Below are positions 1 through 7,154 of a stretch of 36,899 nucleotides of DNA, one piece after another. Every line of letters begins with the position of its first letter. Positions within the stretch are counted from its first letter, which is position 1. The notes under the pieces are model-generated. The model had not been told where the DNA came from and ran no database searches. It worked only from the letters and a program-made list of their open reading frames with translations. Position numbers and translations under genes: made by a program. Source of the DNA: Gemmataceae bacterium (GTDB taxonomy: Bacteria > Planctomycetota > Planctomycetia > Gemmatales > Gemmataceae); contig JAQGHQ010000535.1 of NCBI GenBank assembly GCA_028288765.1, forward strand, positions 1 through 36,899. Direction: 5' to 3'.

Positions 1-613
1 GCGGGACCGGCTGTGGGGCGGGGGTCGCCGGCTGCGGGGTCACGGTGGCGGCGGGCCCCGGGACGGCCGGCTGGCGGCCGGCGTCGGCCCGGTTCGGCAG
101 GCCGCCCGACTGCCAGGGGGAGTCCCGGTCCGTCAGCCGGAAGGAGTCTATGAATGACCGGGTCTCGGGGTCGGCCAGGCGGGTCTTCCGGCCGATGACG
201 TACACCTCGTAAACCCGCCCGCCGACGATCAGGACCCGGCCGGCCGCAAACCCTTTCGGGCTCCCGGACTCGATCTCGAACTCCAGCCACCCGTCCGTCC
301 CGACGGTCTGCCCCTGCTGCGAGATGACCCGCCCGTTGCAGGCGTCGGCCATCCCCCGGACTGCCCCGTCCAGGTTCCCGGGGTTCCCGGGCGGGAGGTC
401 GGCGTACCCGGCCCCGTACGCCGCCCCCCAGGTCTCGGTCACGTACAGCGTCAGCTTCATTCCGGACTCGCTCGACCGGTCTTCCTTCGGCGTGCCCGGC
501 ATGAGGACCGAGAACCCGCCCTCCTTCGCGACGAACTCCGTGAACGGCTTCTTCCCGCACCCGGCCAGGGGCACGAGCAGGGCGACCGCAATCGGGGCGA
601 CGAGCGTTCGCAT
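1..613 (-). CDS. Putative lipoprotein, partial (C-terminus outside window)
   Basis: The reading frame starts with ATG at 613 and stays open to the left edge, giving 204 visible residues. The N-terminus is a short lipoprotein signal: MRTL, a hydrophobic stretch, then LVPLAGC with the lipidated Cys at about residue 19, so the protein should be membrane-anchored outside the cytoplasm. The body has the pattern of a small alpha/beta domain (FSVLMPGTPKED, later GWLEFEIESG, GRVYEVYVIG and FIDSFRL) and ends in a Pro/Ala/Thr-rich stretch near the edge. The C-terminal part of the zinc-ribbon protein at 7155-8543 has the same order of motifs, which suggests one domain family. The biochemical function is unknown. 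The start is supported by the lipobox position and a possible promoter at 663-691. Confidence 0.75.
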   Translation of the reverse strand, partial: MRTLVAPIAVALLVPLAGCGKKPFTEFVAKEGGFSVLMPGTPKEDRSSESGMKLTLYVTETWGAAYGAGYADLPPGNPGNLDGAVRGMADACNGRVISQQGQTVGTDGWLEFEIESGSPKGFAAGRVLIVGGRVYEVYVIGRKTRLADPETRSFIDSFRLTDRDSPWQSGGLPNRADAGRQPAVPGPAATVTPQPATPAPQPVP

Positions 614-662
614 GGCTTCACCGGCGCGCCGGGCGGGGCGGGTAACGGGTCGGTTCTCGGAT

Positions 663-691
663 AGTATCCCGGCAGGCGCCGGCCGGTTCAA
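663..691 (-). promoter_or_regulatory. Putative sigma-70-type promoter of the lipoprotein gene
   Basis: On the minus strand TTGAAC (691-686) is followed after 17 nt by GATACT (668-663), about 50 nt before the ATG at 613. The spacing is ideal, but only the -35 box is close to consensus. Confidence 0.4.
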
Positions 692-741
692 GGACGGTGT
701 TGATGTGTTGAAAGGTTCGCGTGGCACGGGCCGCTAGCGAC

Positions 742-1566
742 TCACGCCGGCGGGAACTCGGACCAGCTGTCGAGGTACCGCCGGAGGATGGGGAACTCGC
801 CGGTCCTCGACTCCAACAGCTCCTTCGCCTTCGCCACCAGCTCCGCCTCCTGGTCCGGGCCGATGTCGCCGGTGAAGATCCGGGTGCGGAGGAAGACGAA
901 GTACGTGTCGAGCGTGTCGCACAGGCAGTAGTCGTTCACCTCCTGGAGCTTCCCGTCCAGGTACATCTGGTACACTTGGTCGCCGGACACCTCCATCTTC
1001 CCGGGCTTGCCGATCATCTTGGCGAGGAGGTCGAGCCCGCCGGTCAGCCGGTACGCCCCGAAGTTGGTCATCCAGTCCATCAGGTCGATCGGGCCGTTGA
1101 ACCGGTTCCGGCTGTTCAGGCAGTAGTCGCGGGCCGAGTACCCGTACCGGAAGGCGGCGAGCTCGAGCAGCGGCATGTCGAACGCCCGGCCGTTGAACGT
1201 CACCAGCTTCGCCTTGTAGCACGAGATCCCGAGCCAGAACTTCTTGACGATCTCCTGCGGGCGGAAGTGCGGGGCGTCGAGACAGGTGAGGGCCTGGAGG
1301 CCGAAGTCGGTGCCGACCCGGAGGACACACACCCCGACCGGGATCTGGAAGCTGACCGGGATGAAGTCGGACCCGTTCCAGTTCGTCTCGCGGGCCTCGG
1401 CCCGGGCCTTCTCGATCGCCTCTTCCGGCGTGAGGGTCTCGCCCGGGTACTTCACCGCCCCGAGCAGCCGGCCGTCCGGGACGCTCTCGGTGTCGACGAC
1501 GAGGAAGGCGGTCCGGGTGCCGTTCTCGGCGGCCGTGGAGCGGGCCAGAAAGTCGGCGGTCGCCAT
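742..1566 (-). CDS. Predicted 3'-5' exonuclease, PolB-like (DEDDy, DnaQ-like fold)
   Basis: A 274-residue protein with the three DEDDy exonuclease motifs: ExoI D25-T-E27 in FLVVDTESVP, ExoII NGxxFD at 125-130 (FNGRAFDMP), and ExoIII YxxxD at 213-217 (YCLCD). This matches the family of predicted exonucleases related to the proofreading domain of B-family polymerases (PF10108-type). The protein should remove 3' nucleotides from DNA with two metal ions; the cellular role of stand-alone members is not well defined. ATG at 1566 is chosen because a perfect AGGAGG lies six bases upstream; a frame extension to 1614 lacks such a site. No polymerase domain is attached. The gene is transcribed away from the MFS gene at 1750. 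Confidence 0.85.
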   Translation of the reverse strand: MATADFLARSTAAENGTRTAFLVVDTESVPDGRLLGAVKYPGETLTPEEAIEKARAEARETNWNGSDFIPVSFQIPVGVCVLRVGTDFGLQALTCLDAPHFRPQEIVKKFWLGISCYKAKLVTFNGRAFDMPLLELAAFRYGYSARDYCLNSRNRFNGPIDLMDWMTNFGAYRLTGGLDLLAKMIGKPGKMEVSGDQVYQMYLDGKLQEVNDYCLCDTLDTYFVFLRTRIFTGDIGPDQEAELVAKAKELLESRTGEFPILRRYLDSWSEFPPA

Positions 1567-1749
1567 CCGGAACCTCCTGACCACCCGCCGGCGGCGGGCG
1601 AAACCGGGCCGCATCGTGAACTGTCGTCCATCTCGGTGTAGCGATCAACAGCCCGGCGGGCGAATGCGGCTGGCGGGACGGCCCGCCGGGGCAACCCGTG
1701 CCGGTCGCGCAGGCTGTGCGGGCGGAACCGGCGGCCGTATCCTCACCTC

Positions 1750-3078
1750 ATGAACTCGCCGCCGACCGATCCGTCCCGGCCGACCGCCCCGGGCACGCTG
1801 ACCGCCCCCCCCGCCGCCCCGCCACCCCCCGCCCCGAACCGGTCCGCGCTGCTGATCGTGTTCCTGGTGGTGTTCGTGGACCTGCTCGGGTTCGGGATCG
1901 TGCTCCCGCTCCTCCCACGGTACGCGGCGGCGTACCTGCCGGTGATCCCCGAGGCGGCCCGGGGGGCGGTCCTCGGGATGCTGTACAGCATCTTCTCGCT
2001 CATGCAGTTCGTGTTCAGCCCCATGTGGGGCCGGATCTCCGACCGGGTCGGCCGGCGGCCGGTCCTGCTCATCAGTCTGGCCGGGTCGGTCGTGTTCTAC
2101 GCCCTGTTCGCGGTCGCGTCGGACCTCCCGGCGGACGCCGCCTGGCTCGCCCTCGGGCTGCTGTTCCTGTCCCGGCTCGGGGCCGGGGTCGCCGGGGCGA
2201 GCGTGAGCACCGCCGCCGCCGTGATCGCCGATTGTACCCCGCCGGAGCGGCGCGCGAAGGGGATGGCGCTGATCGGGGCGGCGTTCGGGATCGGGTTCAC
2301 GTTCGGCCCGCTCATCGGGTACCTCGGTCTGGAGGTGTTCGACGAGGCCCACTGGGCGCCGGGAGCGATGGCCTCCCTCCTCTCCCTCCTCGCGCTGCTG
2401 CTCGCCGTCCGGCTGCTGCCCGAGACCCGCACCCCGGGCGCCGCCCACGGCGGGCGGGAGTGGTTCAGCGTCCGGCGGAGCGTCGAAGTCCTGAAGACCC
2501 CGACCGTTGGGGCGCTGGTGCTGATTTACTTCCTGGTGATCTTCGGGTTTGCCAATTTCGAGGGCACACTGTCCCTATTCACCGAGGCCGCGTTCGGACT
2601 GAAGAACAAGCAGAACTTCCTGATGTTCGCGTACATCGGGCTGGTCCTGATGGTCGTCCAGGGCGGGCTCTACCGCCGGCTCGCCGGGACGCGGTCCGAG
2701 GAATCGCTCCTGGCGGCCGGGGTGGTGATGATGCTCTTGGGGCTCGGCGGGATCGCGGCCGTCGCGTACTGGGCCCGGCCGGACAGCCCCAACTGGAACG
2801 CCCTGTTCGCGCTGTTCTTCGTGGTGACCGCGGTGGCGGTGACCGGGTTCGCGTTCGTGAACCCGTCGGTGTCGGCCCTGGTGTCGCGGCGGTCGGACCC
2901 GGCCCGGCAGGGGGAGGTGCTGGGGGTGAACCAGTCGTTCGCCGCCCTCGGCCGTATTCTGGGCCCGTTCCTCGGATTGGTCTTGTTCGAAGCCGACTCC
3001 TCGCGCACGCTACCGTACCTGGCCGCGGCCGGGCTGCTGCTGGTAGTCGCGGCGCTTCTCCCGCGGGTTCGGGGGTAG
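1750..3078 (+). CDS. MFS transporter, DHA1/TetA-like drug exporter
   Basis: A 442-residue inner-membrane protein with about 12 hydrophobic segments. After a Pro-rich cytoplasmic N-terminus of about 30 residues comes the TM1 signature of the tetracycline-efflux-like group (FVDLLGFGIVLPLLPRYA, 42-59). MFS motif A follows in the loop after TM2 (GRISDRVGRRP, 94-104). Members exchange protons for small molecules; the substrate cannot be read from the sequence. The start has no clear Shine-Dalgarno, so it could lie slightly downstream, although no better start is seen before TM1. It is followed by the CACAAAGG repeat block at 3096-3285 and is not obviously in an operon with the next gene. Confidence 0.85.
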   Translation: MNSPPTDPSRPTAPGTLTAPPAAPPPPAPNRSALLIVFLVVFVDLLGFGIVLPLLPRYAAAYLPVIPEAARGAVLGMLYSIFSLMQFVFSPMWGRISDRVGRRPVLLISLAGSVVFYALFAVASDLPADAAWLALGLLFLSRLGAGVAGASVSTAAAVIADCTPPERRAKGMALIGAAFGIGFTFGPLIGYLGLEVFDEAHWAPGAMASLLSLLALLLAVRLLPETRTPGAAHGGREWFSVRRSVEVLKTPTVGALVLIYFLVIFGFANFEGTLSLFTEAAFGLKNKQNFLMFAYIGLVLMVVQGGLYRRLAGTRSEESLLAAGVVMMLLGLGGIAAVAYWARPDSPNWNALFALFFVVTAVAVTGFAFVNPSVSALVSRRSDPARQGEVLGVNQSFAALGRILGPFLGLVLFEADSSRTLPYLAAAGLLLVVAALLPRVRG

Positions 3079-3095
3079 AGTTCGGGGATAGAGTT

Positions 3096-3285
3096 CACCA
3101 CAAAGGCACAAAGATCGCACAAAGGAACACCAAGAAAACCGGTGTTCGATGAATGATTGCGGTTCTCTTCGTGTCCTTTGTGTTCCCTTCGTGCCTTTGT
3201 GGTGAGATGTCTTTTTTCGGGTTCGTGCCTTTGTGGTGAGATGTCTTTTCGGGTTCGTGCCTTTGTGGTGAGATGTCTTTTCGGA
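3096..3285 (+). repeat. Inverted plus tandem repeat block (CACAAAGG family)
   Basis: CACCACAAAGGCAC (3096-3109) is matched by its exact reverse complement at 3191-3204. The right arm is then amplified: three near-identical units begin at 3188, 3222 and 3254 (34, then 32 nt apart), each with TTCGTGCCTTTGTGGTGA followed by GATGTCTTTT. The block fills the spacer between the MFS and GT9 genes and is much richer in A/T than its surroundings. Confidence 0.85.
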
Positions 3286-3296
3286 AGGACTCCGAA

Positions 3297-4352
3297 ATGG
3301 ATCAGCTCGCTCCCCGCCGGATCGCCCTGATCAAGCCGAGCGCCCTCGGGGACATTGTTCACGCGCTGCCGGTCCTGTCCGCGCTCCGGGGGCGGTTCCC
3401 CGACGCCCGCATCACCTGGGTCGTCAACAAGAGCTACGAACCGCTCGTCGCCGGGCACCCGGACCTGACGGACACACTCGCGTTCGACCGCGGGGTGTTC
3501 AAGAACCGGGCCCGGGCGGCGGTCGCGTACTCGTTCCGGTTCGCCGCGGAGCTGCGCCGCCGCCGGTTCGACCTCGTTATCGATTTGCAAGGACTGCTCC
3601 GCACCGGGCTGATGTGTCTCGCCACCGGGGCGCCGCGGCGGGTCGGGTTCGCGAACGCCCGGGAGGGCAGCCGGTACGCCTACACCGACAAGGTCCACGT
3701 CCCGGACGCCGCCCGCATCCACGCGGTCGACCGGTACTGGCGGGTGGCCGAGGCGCTCGGGGCCGGGGACCTGCCGAAGCGGTTCCACGTCCCGATTTCG
3801 ACAGACGCCCGGGCGTGGGCACGGGCGGCGCTCGCCGGGCTGCCGCGGCCGGTGGTGGCGGTCGCGGTCGGGGCGAAGTGGGTCACGAAGCGGTGGCCGC
3901 CGGCCCACTTCGCGGACCTCCTGAGGCGGGCCCAGGCCGCGGTCGGCGGGGCGTGCGTGTTCGTCGGGACGGGCGACGACACCGCGGCGGCGCTCGAAGT
4001 CACGGCCGGGCTCCGCGGCCCGGCGGCGGATTTCACCGGGAAAACGACGCTCCCCCAGCTGGTCGCCCTGCTCGCCGCCGCCGACGCGATGGTGGGAAAC
4101 GACACCGGCCCGCTGCACCTGGCGGCGGCGGTGGGCCGGCCGTGCGTCGCCCCCTATACCTGTACCCGGGTGGCCCTGCACGGCCCGTATGGGTCGGTCG
4201 CGGGCGGGGTCGAAACGTCGGTCCCGTGCGGCGGCAGTTACCTGAAGACGTGCGACAAGATGATCTGCATGCCGGAGTTGACCCCGGACCGCCTCTGGGG
4301 TCAACTCTCCGAGGTACTCGACGCATGGGCGAGAAGCTGCCGTTCCGCCTGA
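3297..4352 (+). CDS. Glycosyltransferase family 9 (heptosyltransferase-like)
   Basis: A 351-residue GT-B fold protein of the ADP-heptose:LPS heptosyltransferase family (GT9). The N-terminal signature IALIKPSALGDIVHALPVL is typical, and the C-terminal nucleotide-sugar half shows VGAKWVTKRWPP and VGNDTGPLHLAAAVGRPCVA. Family members transfer heptose or similar sugars to the lipopolysaccharide inner core at the cytoplasmic face of the inner membrane; the acceptor here is unknown. The ATG at 3297 is preferred because GGAAGG lies eight bases upstream. An in-frame ATG at 3273 lies inside the upstream repeat and is probably accidental. The 3' end overlaps maf by 28 nt, so the two are probably co-transcribed. 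Confidence 0.85.
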   Translation: MDQLAPRRIALIKPSALGDIVHALPVLSALRGRFPDARITWVVNKSYEPLVAGHPDLTDTLAFDRGVFKNRARAAVAYSFRFAAELRRRRFDLVIDLQGLLRTGLMCLATGAPRRVGFANAREGSRYAYTDKVHVPDAARIHAVDRYWRVAEALGAGDLPKRFHVPISTDARAWARAALAGLPRPVVAVAVGAKWVTKRWPPAHFADLLRRAQAAVGGACVFVGTGDDTAAALEVTAGLRGPAADFTGKTTLPQLVALLAAADAMVGNDTGPLHLAAAVGRPCVAPYTCTRVALHGPYGSVAGGVETSVPCGGSYLKTCDKMICMPELTPDRLWGQLSEVLDAWARSCRSA

Positions 4353-4933
4353 TCCTGGCGAGCGGGTCGTGGGGCCGCCGGTGGCTGATGGAGCAGGCCG
4401 GGTACGAGTTCGAGGTCAAGCCCTCGAACATCCCGGAGCCGACCGAGGCCCGGCTCGGCGACTGCCGGCACTACGTGGCGGAGCTGGCCTGGCTGAAAGC
4501 GGCGGCGGTGGCCCCGGAGGTGACCGAGGGGCTGGTCGTTGCGGCCGACACGGTCGGCTGGCTGGACGGCCGGGTGGTGGGCAAGCCTGAGGACGAGATG
4601 GACGCCCGGCGGATCATCAAGTCGCTGTCGGGGACGGTCCACGAGCTCTGGACCGGGGTGTGTTTATGGCTCCGGCCGGGCGACTGGCAATTCACCTGGC
4701 AGGAGCGGAGCCTGGTCCGGATGAAGGCCCTCTCCGCCGCCGAGATCGACGCCTACCTGAAGACGCGGAAGTGGGAGGGCTGCTCCGGGGCCTATGCAAT
4801 CGAGCTGCCGACCGACCCATACCTGACGGTGGAGGAGGGGTCGGTCAGCAACGTGATCGGCCTGCCGATGGAGTCGCTGGAGAAGGCGCTGGGGTGGGTG
4901 AGGCGCGTGCCCCTTGACGTAGATGAACCATGA
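4325..4933 (+). CDS. maf: Maf-like nucleoside triphosphate pyrophosphatase
   Basis: A 202-residue Maf/Ham1-superfamily protein. Family signatures run in order: LILASGSWGRRWLMEQAG at the N-terminus (usually LASxSPRR), VVAADTVGWLDGRVVGKP, LSGTVHELWTGVCLW, and the C-terminal GCSGAYAIE with EGSVSNVIGLPMESL. Such enzymes hydrolyse non-canonical or surplus nucleoside triphosphates, including dTTP, UTP and modified pyrimidines, to monophosphates and pyrophosphate. The SPRR motif is altered to SWGRR, keeping Ser and two Arg, so substrate preference is uncertain. The ATG at 4325 lies inside the end of the GT9 gene, and the stop overlaps the next ATG as ATGA. The open frame extends far upstream only as a shadow of the GT9 gene. 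Confidence 0.85.
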   Translation: MGEKLPFRLILASGSWGRRWLMEQAGYEFEVKPSNIPEPTEARLGDCRHYVAELAWLKAAAVAPEVTEGLVVAADTVGWLDGRVVGKPEDEMDARRIIKSLSGTVHELWTGVCLWLRPGDWQFTWQERSLVRMKALSAAEIDAYLKTRKWEGCSGAYAIELPTDPYLTVEEGSVSNVIGLPMESLEKALGWVRRVPLDVDEP

Positions 4934-5307
4934 GCAGCGAACGCATTTACCGGGACATGAAGTGGACCCCCGAGGATCGTGCCCGTCACAAGGCGATCCG
5001 CGAGCGGTTCCAGCGGGAGCGTCCGTCGCTCCAACAACTCGTCGAAAGTGGCGAGTGTTCCCGACCCGTTCCACACGGAGTCTACATCGCGATTCGCGTC
5101 ATCGCCCACGAACTCAAGAAGGCCCGCGAGACGGCGGGGTTGAGTCTTGCCGACGTGGCCGAGCGGTCGGGGATCGACAAGGCCGCGCTCAGCCGGCTCG
5201 TGAATGGGGTCCACGACAACCCGGCCGTCGAGACGCTGATGCGGTACGCCGCGGCGGTCGGCAAGAGACTCACCTGGACGCTCCAGGACCTGCCGACCGG
5301 GGTCTGA
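4930..5307 (+). CDS. XRE-family helix-turn-helix regulator
   Basis: A 125-residue protein. Residues about 61-115 form a Cro/C1-type HTH (ELKKARETAGLSLADVAERS, then GIDKAALSRLVNG as recognition helix region). The N-terminal 55 residues are charged (IYRDMKWTPEDRARHKAIRE) and could be a dimerisation or partner-binding segment; similar layouts occur in antitoxin-like XRE proteins, but no toxin gene is adjacent. The start codon overlaps the maf stop (ATGA), indicating translational coupling with maf. Its targets are unknown. It converges on the minus-strand oxidoreductase gene; the 165-nt gap to 5473 shows no clear feature. Confidence 0.8.
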   Translation: MSSERIYRDMKWTPEDRARHKAIRERFQRERPSLQQLVESGECSRPVPHGVYIAIRVIAHELKKARETAGLSLADVAERSGIDKAALSRLVNGVHDNPAVETLMRYAAAVGKRLTWTLQDLPTGV

Positions 5308-5472
5308 TCGCCCTCGCCCATCCGCCCCGTCTCCTCCACGTCCTGTCGGTCCTTCACTCGCTCCCCTCACATGGCCAGCAAGACCCGCCTCAGCCGGCGA
5401 GCGTTATTCATTCCGATTAAGGAACACGGTAGATACGGGGAGGATACCCCTCTCCCACTTCGATCCGGCCCG

Positions 5473-6105
5473 TCAGGCGCCCGGCCGCCGCCCGACGTTC
5501 AGCACGAAGTCGCGGCCGAGCCGGTTGAACGCGAGGGTGATCCAGACCAGGGCGAGCGGTTCGAGCAGCTGCGCCCCCGCGAGCGGGCCGAAGTCGATCG
5601 GGTCGAACCCGAGTTCCTTCGCGAGGGCCGCGGCCGTGGCCTTCGCGGCCGGGTCGTCGCCGGCGTAGAGCATGGTCGCCGGGGCCCCGGCGTAGTCCGG
5701 GTTCTCCATGTTGTTGGCCCCGGTGGTGTTGCAGATCTTCACCACCCTCGCCCCGGGTGCGAGCTTCGCCACCTCTTCCCCGCCGGACGTGGTGTGCCCG
5801 AGTTCGAGCCGGGAGAAGTCGGGAGTCAGCGGGTTGGTGCAATCGAGCAGCACTTTGCCGGTCAGGTCGCCCGCGGCGGCGAGGGCGGCGCGGACCGCCG
5901 GCCACGGGGTCGCGAGCACCACCACCGCCGCCCCGGCGGCGGCCCCGGCGATCGTGTCGATCCCGCACTTCGACGCGGCGGCCTCGGCCCGGGGCTTCGG
6001 GTCGGCCGGCCGCCGCGACCCGAACGTGACCGCGTGCCCGTTCGCCGCCCACCGCTTCCCGAGCGTGCCGCCCACGTTGCCCATCCCGATCACGGCGATG
6101 TTCAT
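5473..6105 (-). CDS. Dinucleotide-binding oxidoreductase, F420/NADP family
   Basis: A 210-residue single-domain Rossmann protein. The N-terminus is a glycine-rich dinucleotide-binding motif (MNIAVIGMGNVGGTLGKRW), followed by a strand ending in FGSRRP, where the two Arg favour the 2'-phosphate of NADP. Further motifs are VVLATPWPAV, LLDCTNPLTPDFS and KICNTTGANNMENPDY, typical of the COG2085/NADPH-dependent F420 reductase-like family (PF03807). The physiological substrate cannot be inferred. It is transcribed divergently from the TetR gene at 6216, with a palindromic operator candidate in between, so it is the likely target of that regulator. Confidence 0.8.
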   Translation of the reverse strand: MNIAVIGMGNVGGTLGKRWAANGHAVTFGSRRPADPKPRAEAAASKCGIDTIAGAAAGAAVVVLATPWPAVRAALAAAGDLTGKVLLDCTNPLTPDFSRLELGHTTSGGEEVAKLAPGARVVKICNTTGANNMENPDYAGAPATMLYAGDDPAAKATAAALAKELGFDPIDFGPLAGAQLLEPLALVWITLAFNRLGRDFVLNVGRRPGA

Positions 6106-6165
6106 GGCTCCGCCTCCGATAGACTACCTTCGCGGGGCCCCGGCCCGGCGGCCGGGCGAAATACA

Positions 6166-6179
6166 TTACTATACAGTAA
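6166..6179. promoter_or_regulatory. Candidate TetR operator in divergent promoter region
   Basis: TTACT (6166-6170) and AGTAA (6175-6179) form an inverted repeat around ATAC, in the only A/T-rich patch between the oxidoreductase (start 6105, minus) and TetR (start 6216, plus). Short palindromes of this size between a TetR gene and its divergent target are typical operators. The same bases could also contribute to a -10 region. Confidence 0.5.
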
Positions 6180-6215
6180 CGGAATTGAGGTCAAGCGGGG
6201 GGCCGGGGTGTGAGC

Positions 6216-6815
6216 ATGGCCGGGGGGGAGCGGGGGTATCGGGGGCCGGGCCGGCCGCGGTGCCCGGAGACGGACGCGGCGGTCCTGCGGGCGACGCTCC
6301 GTCAGCTCGCGGCGGGCGGGTACGCCCGGATGTCGGTCGACGCGATCGCGGCCGAGGCCGGGACGACGAAGCCGACGATCTACCGCCGGTGGGCGTCGAA
6401 GGAAGAGCTGGCGGTCGCCGCACTGGCCGAACTGCAGTCGGCCGACGCCCCGGTCCCGACCGGCGACACCCGGGCCGACCTGATCGCCATCCTGACCGAT
6501 TTCCGGAAGAAGCTGTTGCGGCCGAACGGGATGGCGATGATCGGCACACTCCTGGTCGAGGAGGAGCACACCCCCCAGCTGCTCGCCCTGTTCCGCGAGC
6601 GGATCGTGGTCCCGCGGCGGGTAGGCCTCCTGGCCGTGCTCGAGGGGGCAAAGGGGCGGGGCGAGCTCCGGCCCGACGCCGACCCGGACGCGGCGGTGAA
6701 CATGCTCGTCGGGTCGTTCTACGCCCGCTACCTGACCGGCGAGGGCATCCCGACCAGCTGGCCGGCCCGGGTGGTGGATGCTGTACTGGGTGGGGTGCTC
6801 AAAGACCGACGGTGA
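6216..6815 (+). CDS. TetR/AcrR-family transcriptional repressor
   Basis: A 199-residue protein with an N-terminal TetR HTH: RATLRQLAAGGYARMSVDAI, then AEAGTTKPTIYRRWASKEEL, the standard recognition helix pattern TxxTIYRxWxSKEEL. The remaining about 130 residues are a mostly helical ligand-binding and dimerisation domain with a C-terminal segment of the TetR_C type (GSFYARYLTGEGIPTSW). It probably represses itself and the divergent oxidoreductase through the palindrome at 6166-6179; the inducer is unknown. A GTG six bases upstream (6210) is an equally possible start, adding two residues. The gene ends about 80 nt before the convergent small ORF at 6894. Confidence 0.85.
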   Translation: MAGGERGYRGPGRPRCPETDAAVLRATLRQLAAGGYARMSVDAIAAEAGTTKPTIYRRWASKEELAVAALAELQSADAPVPTGDTRADLIAILTDFRKKLLRPNGMAMIGTLLVEEEHTPQLLALFRERIVVPRRVGLLAVLEGAKGRGELRPDADPDAAVNMLVGSFYARYLTGEGIPTSWPARVVDAVLGGVLKDRR

Positions 6816-6893
6816 TGGTCGAGAGGCCACGGCCGGGGGCGTACCCGCGACCGGGGTTCGAAGAGGCCGCCCGGGCGGCCTCCGGGCAACCGG

Positions 6894-7139
6894 TTACTTT
6901 TCGAGGGCGCAGTCAATGGTGCTGGCCGGGGTCTTCACCTCGCCCGTCAGCCCGGACTTCAGCGGGTCGGCGCGGCGGTCCGGGGTAGCGACCCACGCCC
7001 CCTTGGGCGGTTTGGGCGGGAGTTCCATGCCGGCCTTTCGCCGCCGCTCTTCCAGTTCGGCCTTCACCTCCGGGGAAGCCGGCGGTTCGTAGTACGGGTC
7101 CGGGCTGTGGGCACCAAGTCGGACCGGGCCGACCGGCAC
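6894..7139 (-). CDS. Small hypothetical protein, downstream of the zinc-ribbon gene
   Basis: An 81-residue frame starting with GTG at 7139, fifteen bases after the stop of the zinc-ribbon gene. The composition looks coding: an N-terminal DPYYEPPASPEVKAELEERR with charged helix, then MELPPKPPKGAWV and a polar C-terminus ending DCALEK. No signal peptide, membrane segment or known family is seen, and the start has no clear Shine-Dalgarno. An alternative is a longer product from another frame, or no gene. The + strand of 6816-7154 contains nothing better. Confidence 0.4.
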   Translation of the reverse strand: MPVGPVRLGAHSPDPYYEPPASPEVKAELEERRRKAGMELPPKPPKGAWVATPDRRADPLKSGLTGEVKTPASTIDCALEK

Positions 7140-7154
7140 CCGGGCGGGCGGTGG

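Noticed and set aside
4930..5307. XRE protein as the antitoxin of a toxin-antitoxin pair
   Set aside because: No toxin-sized gene lies next to it; its upstream partner is Maf and the downstream gene is convergent.
5371..6213. 280-codon plus-strand open frame opposite the oxidoreductase
   Set aside because: The minus strand carries a clear Rossmann protein; the plus-strand product is Arg/Gly/Pro-rich shadow sequence.
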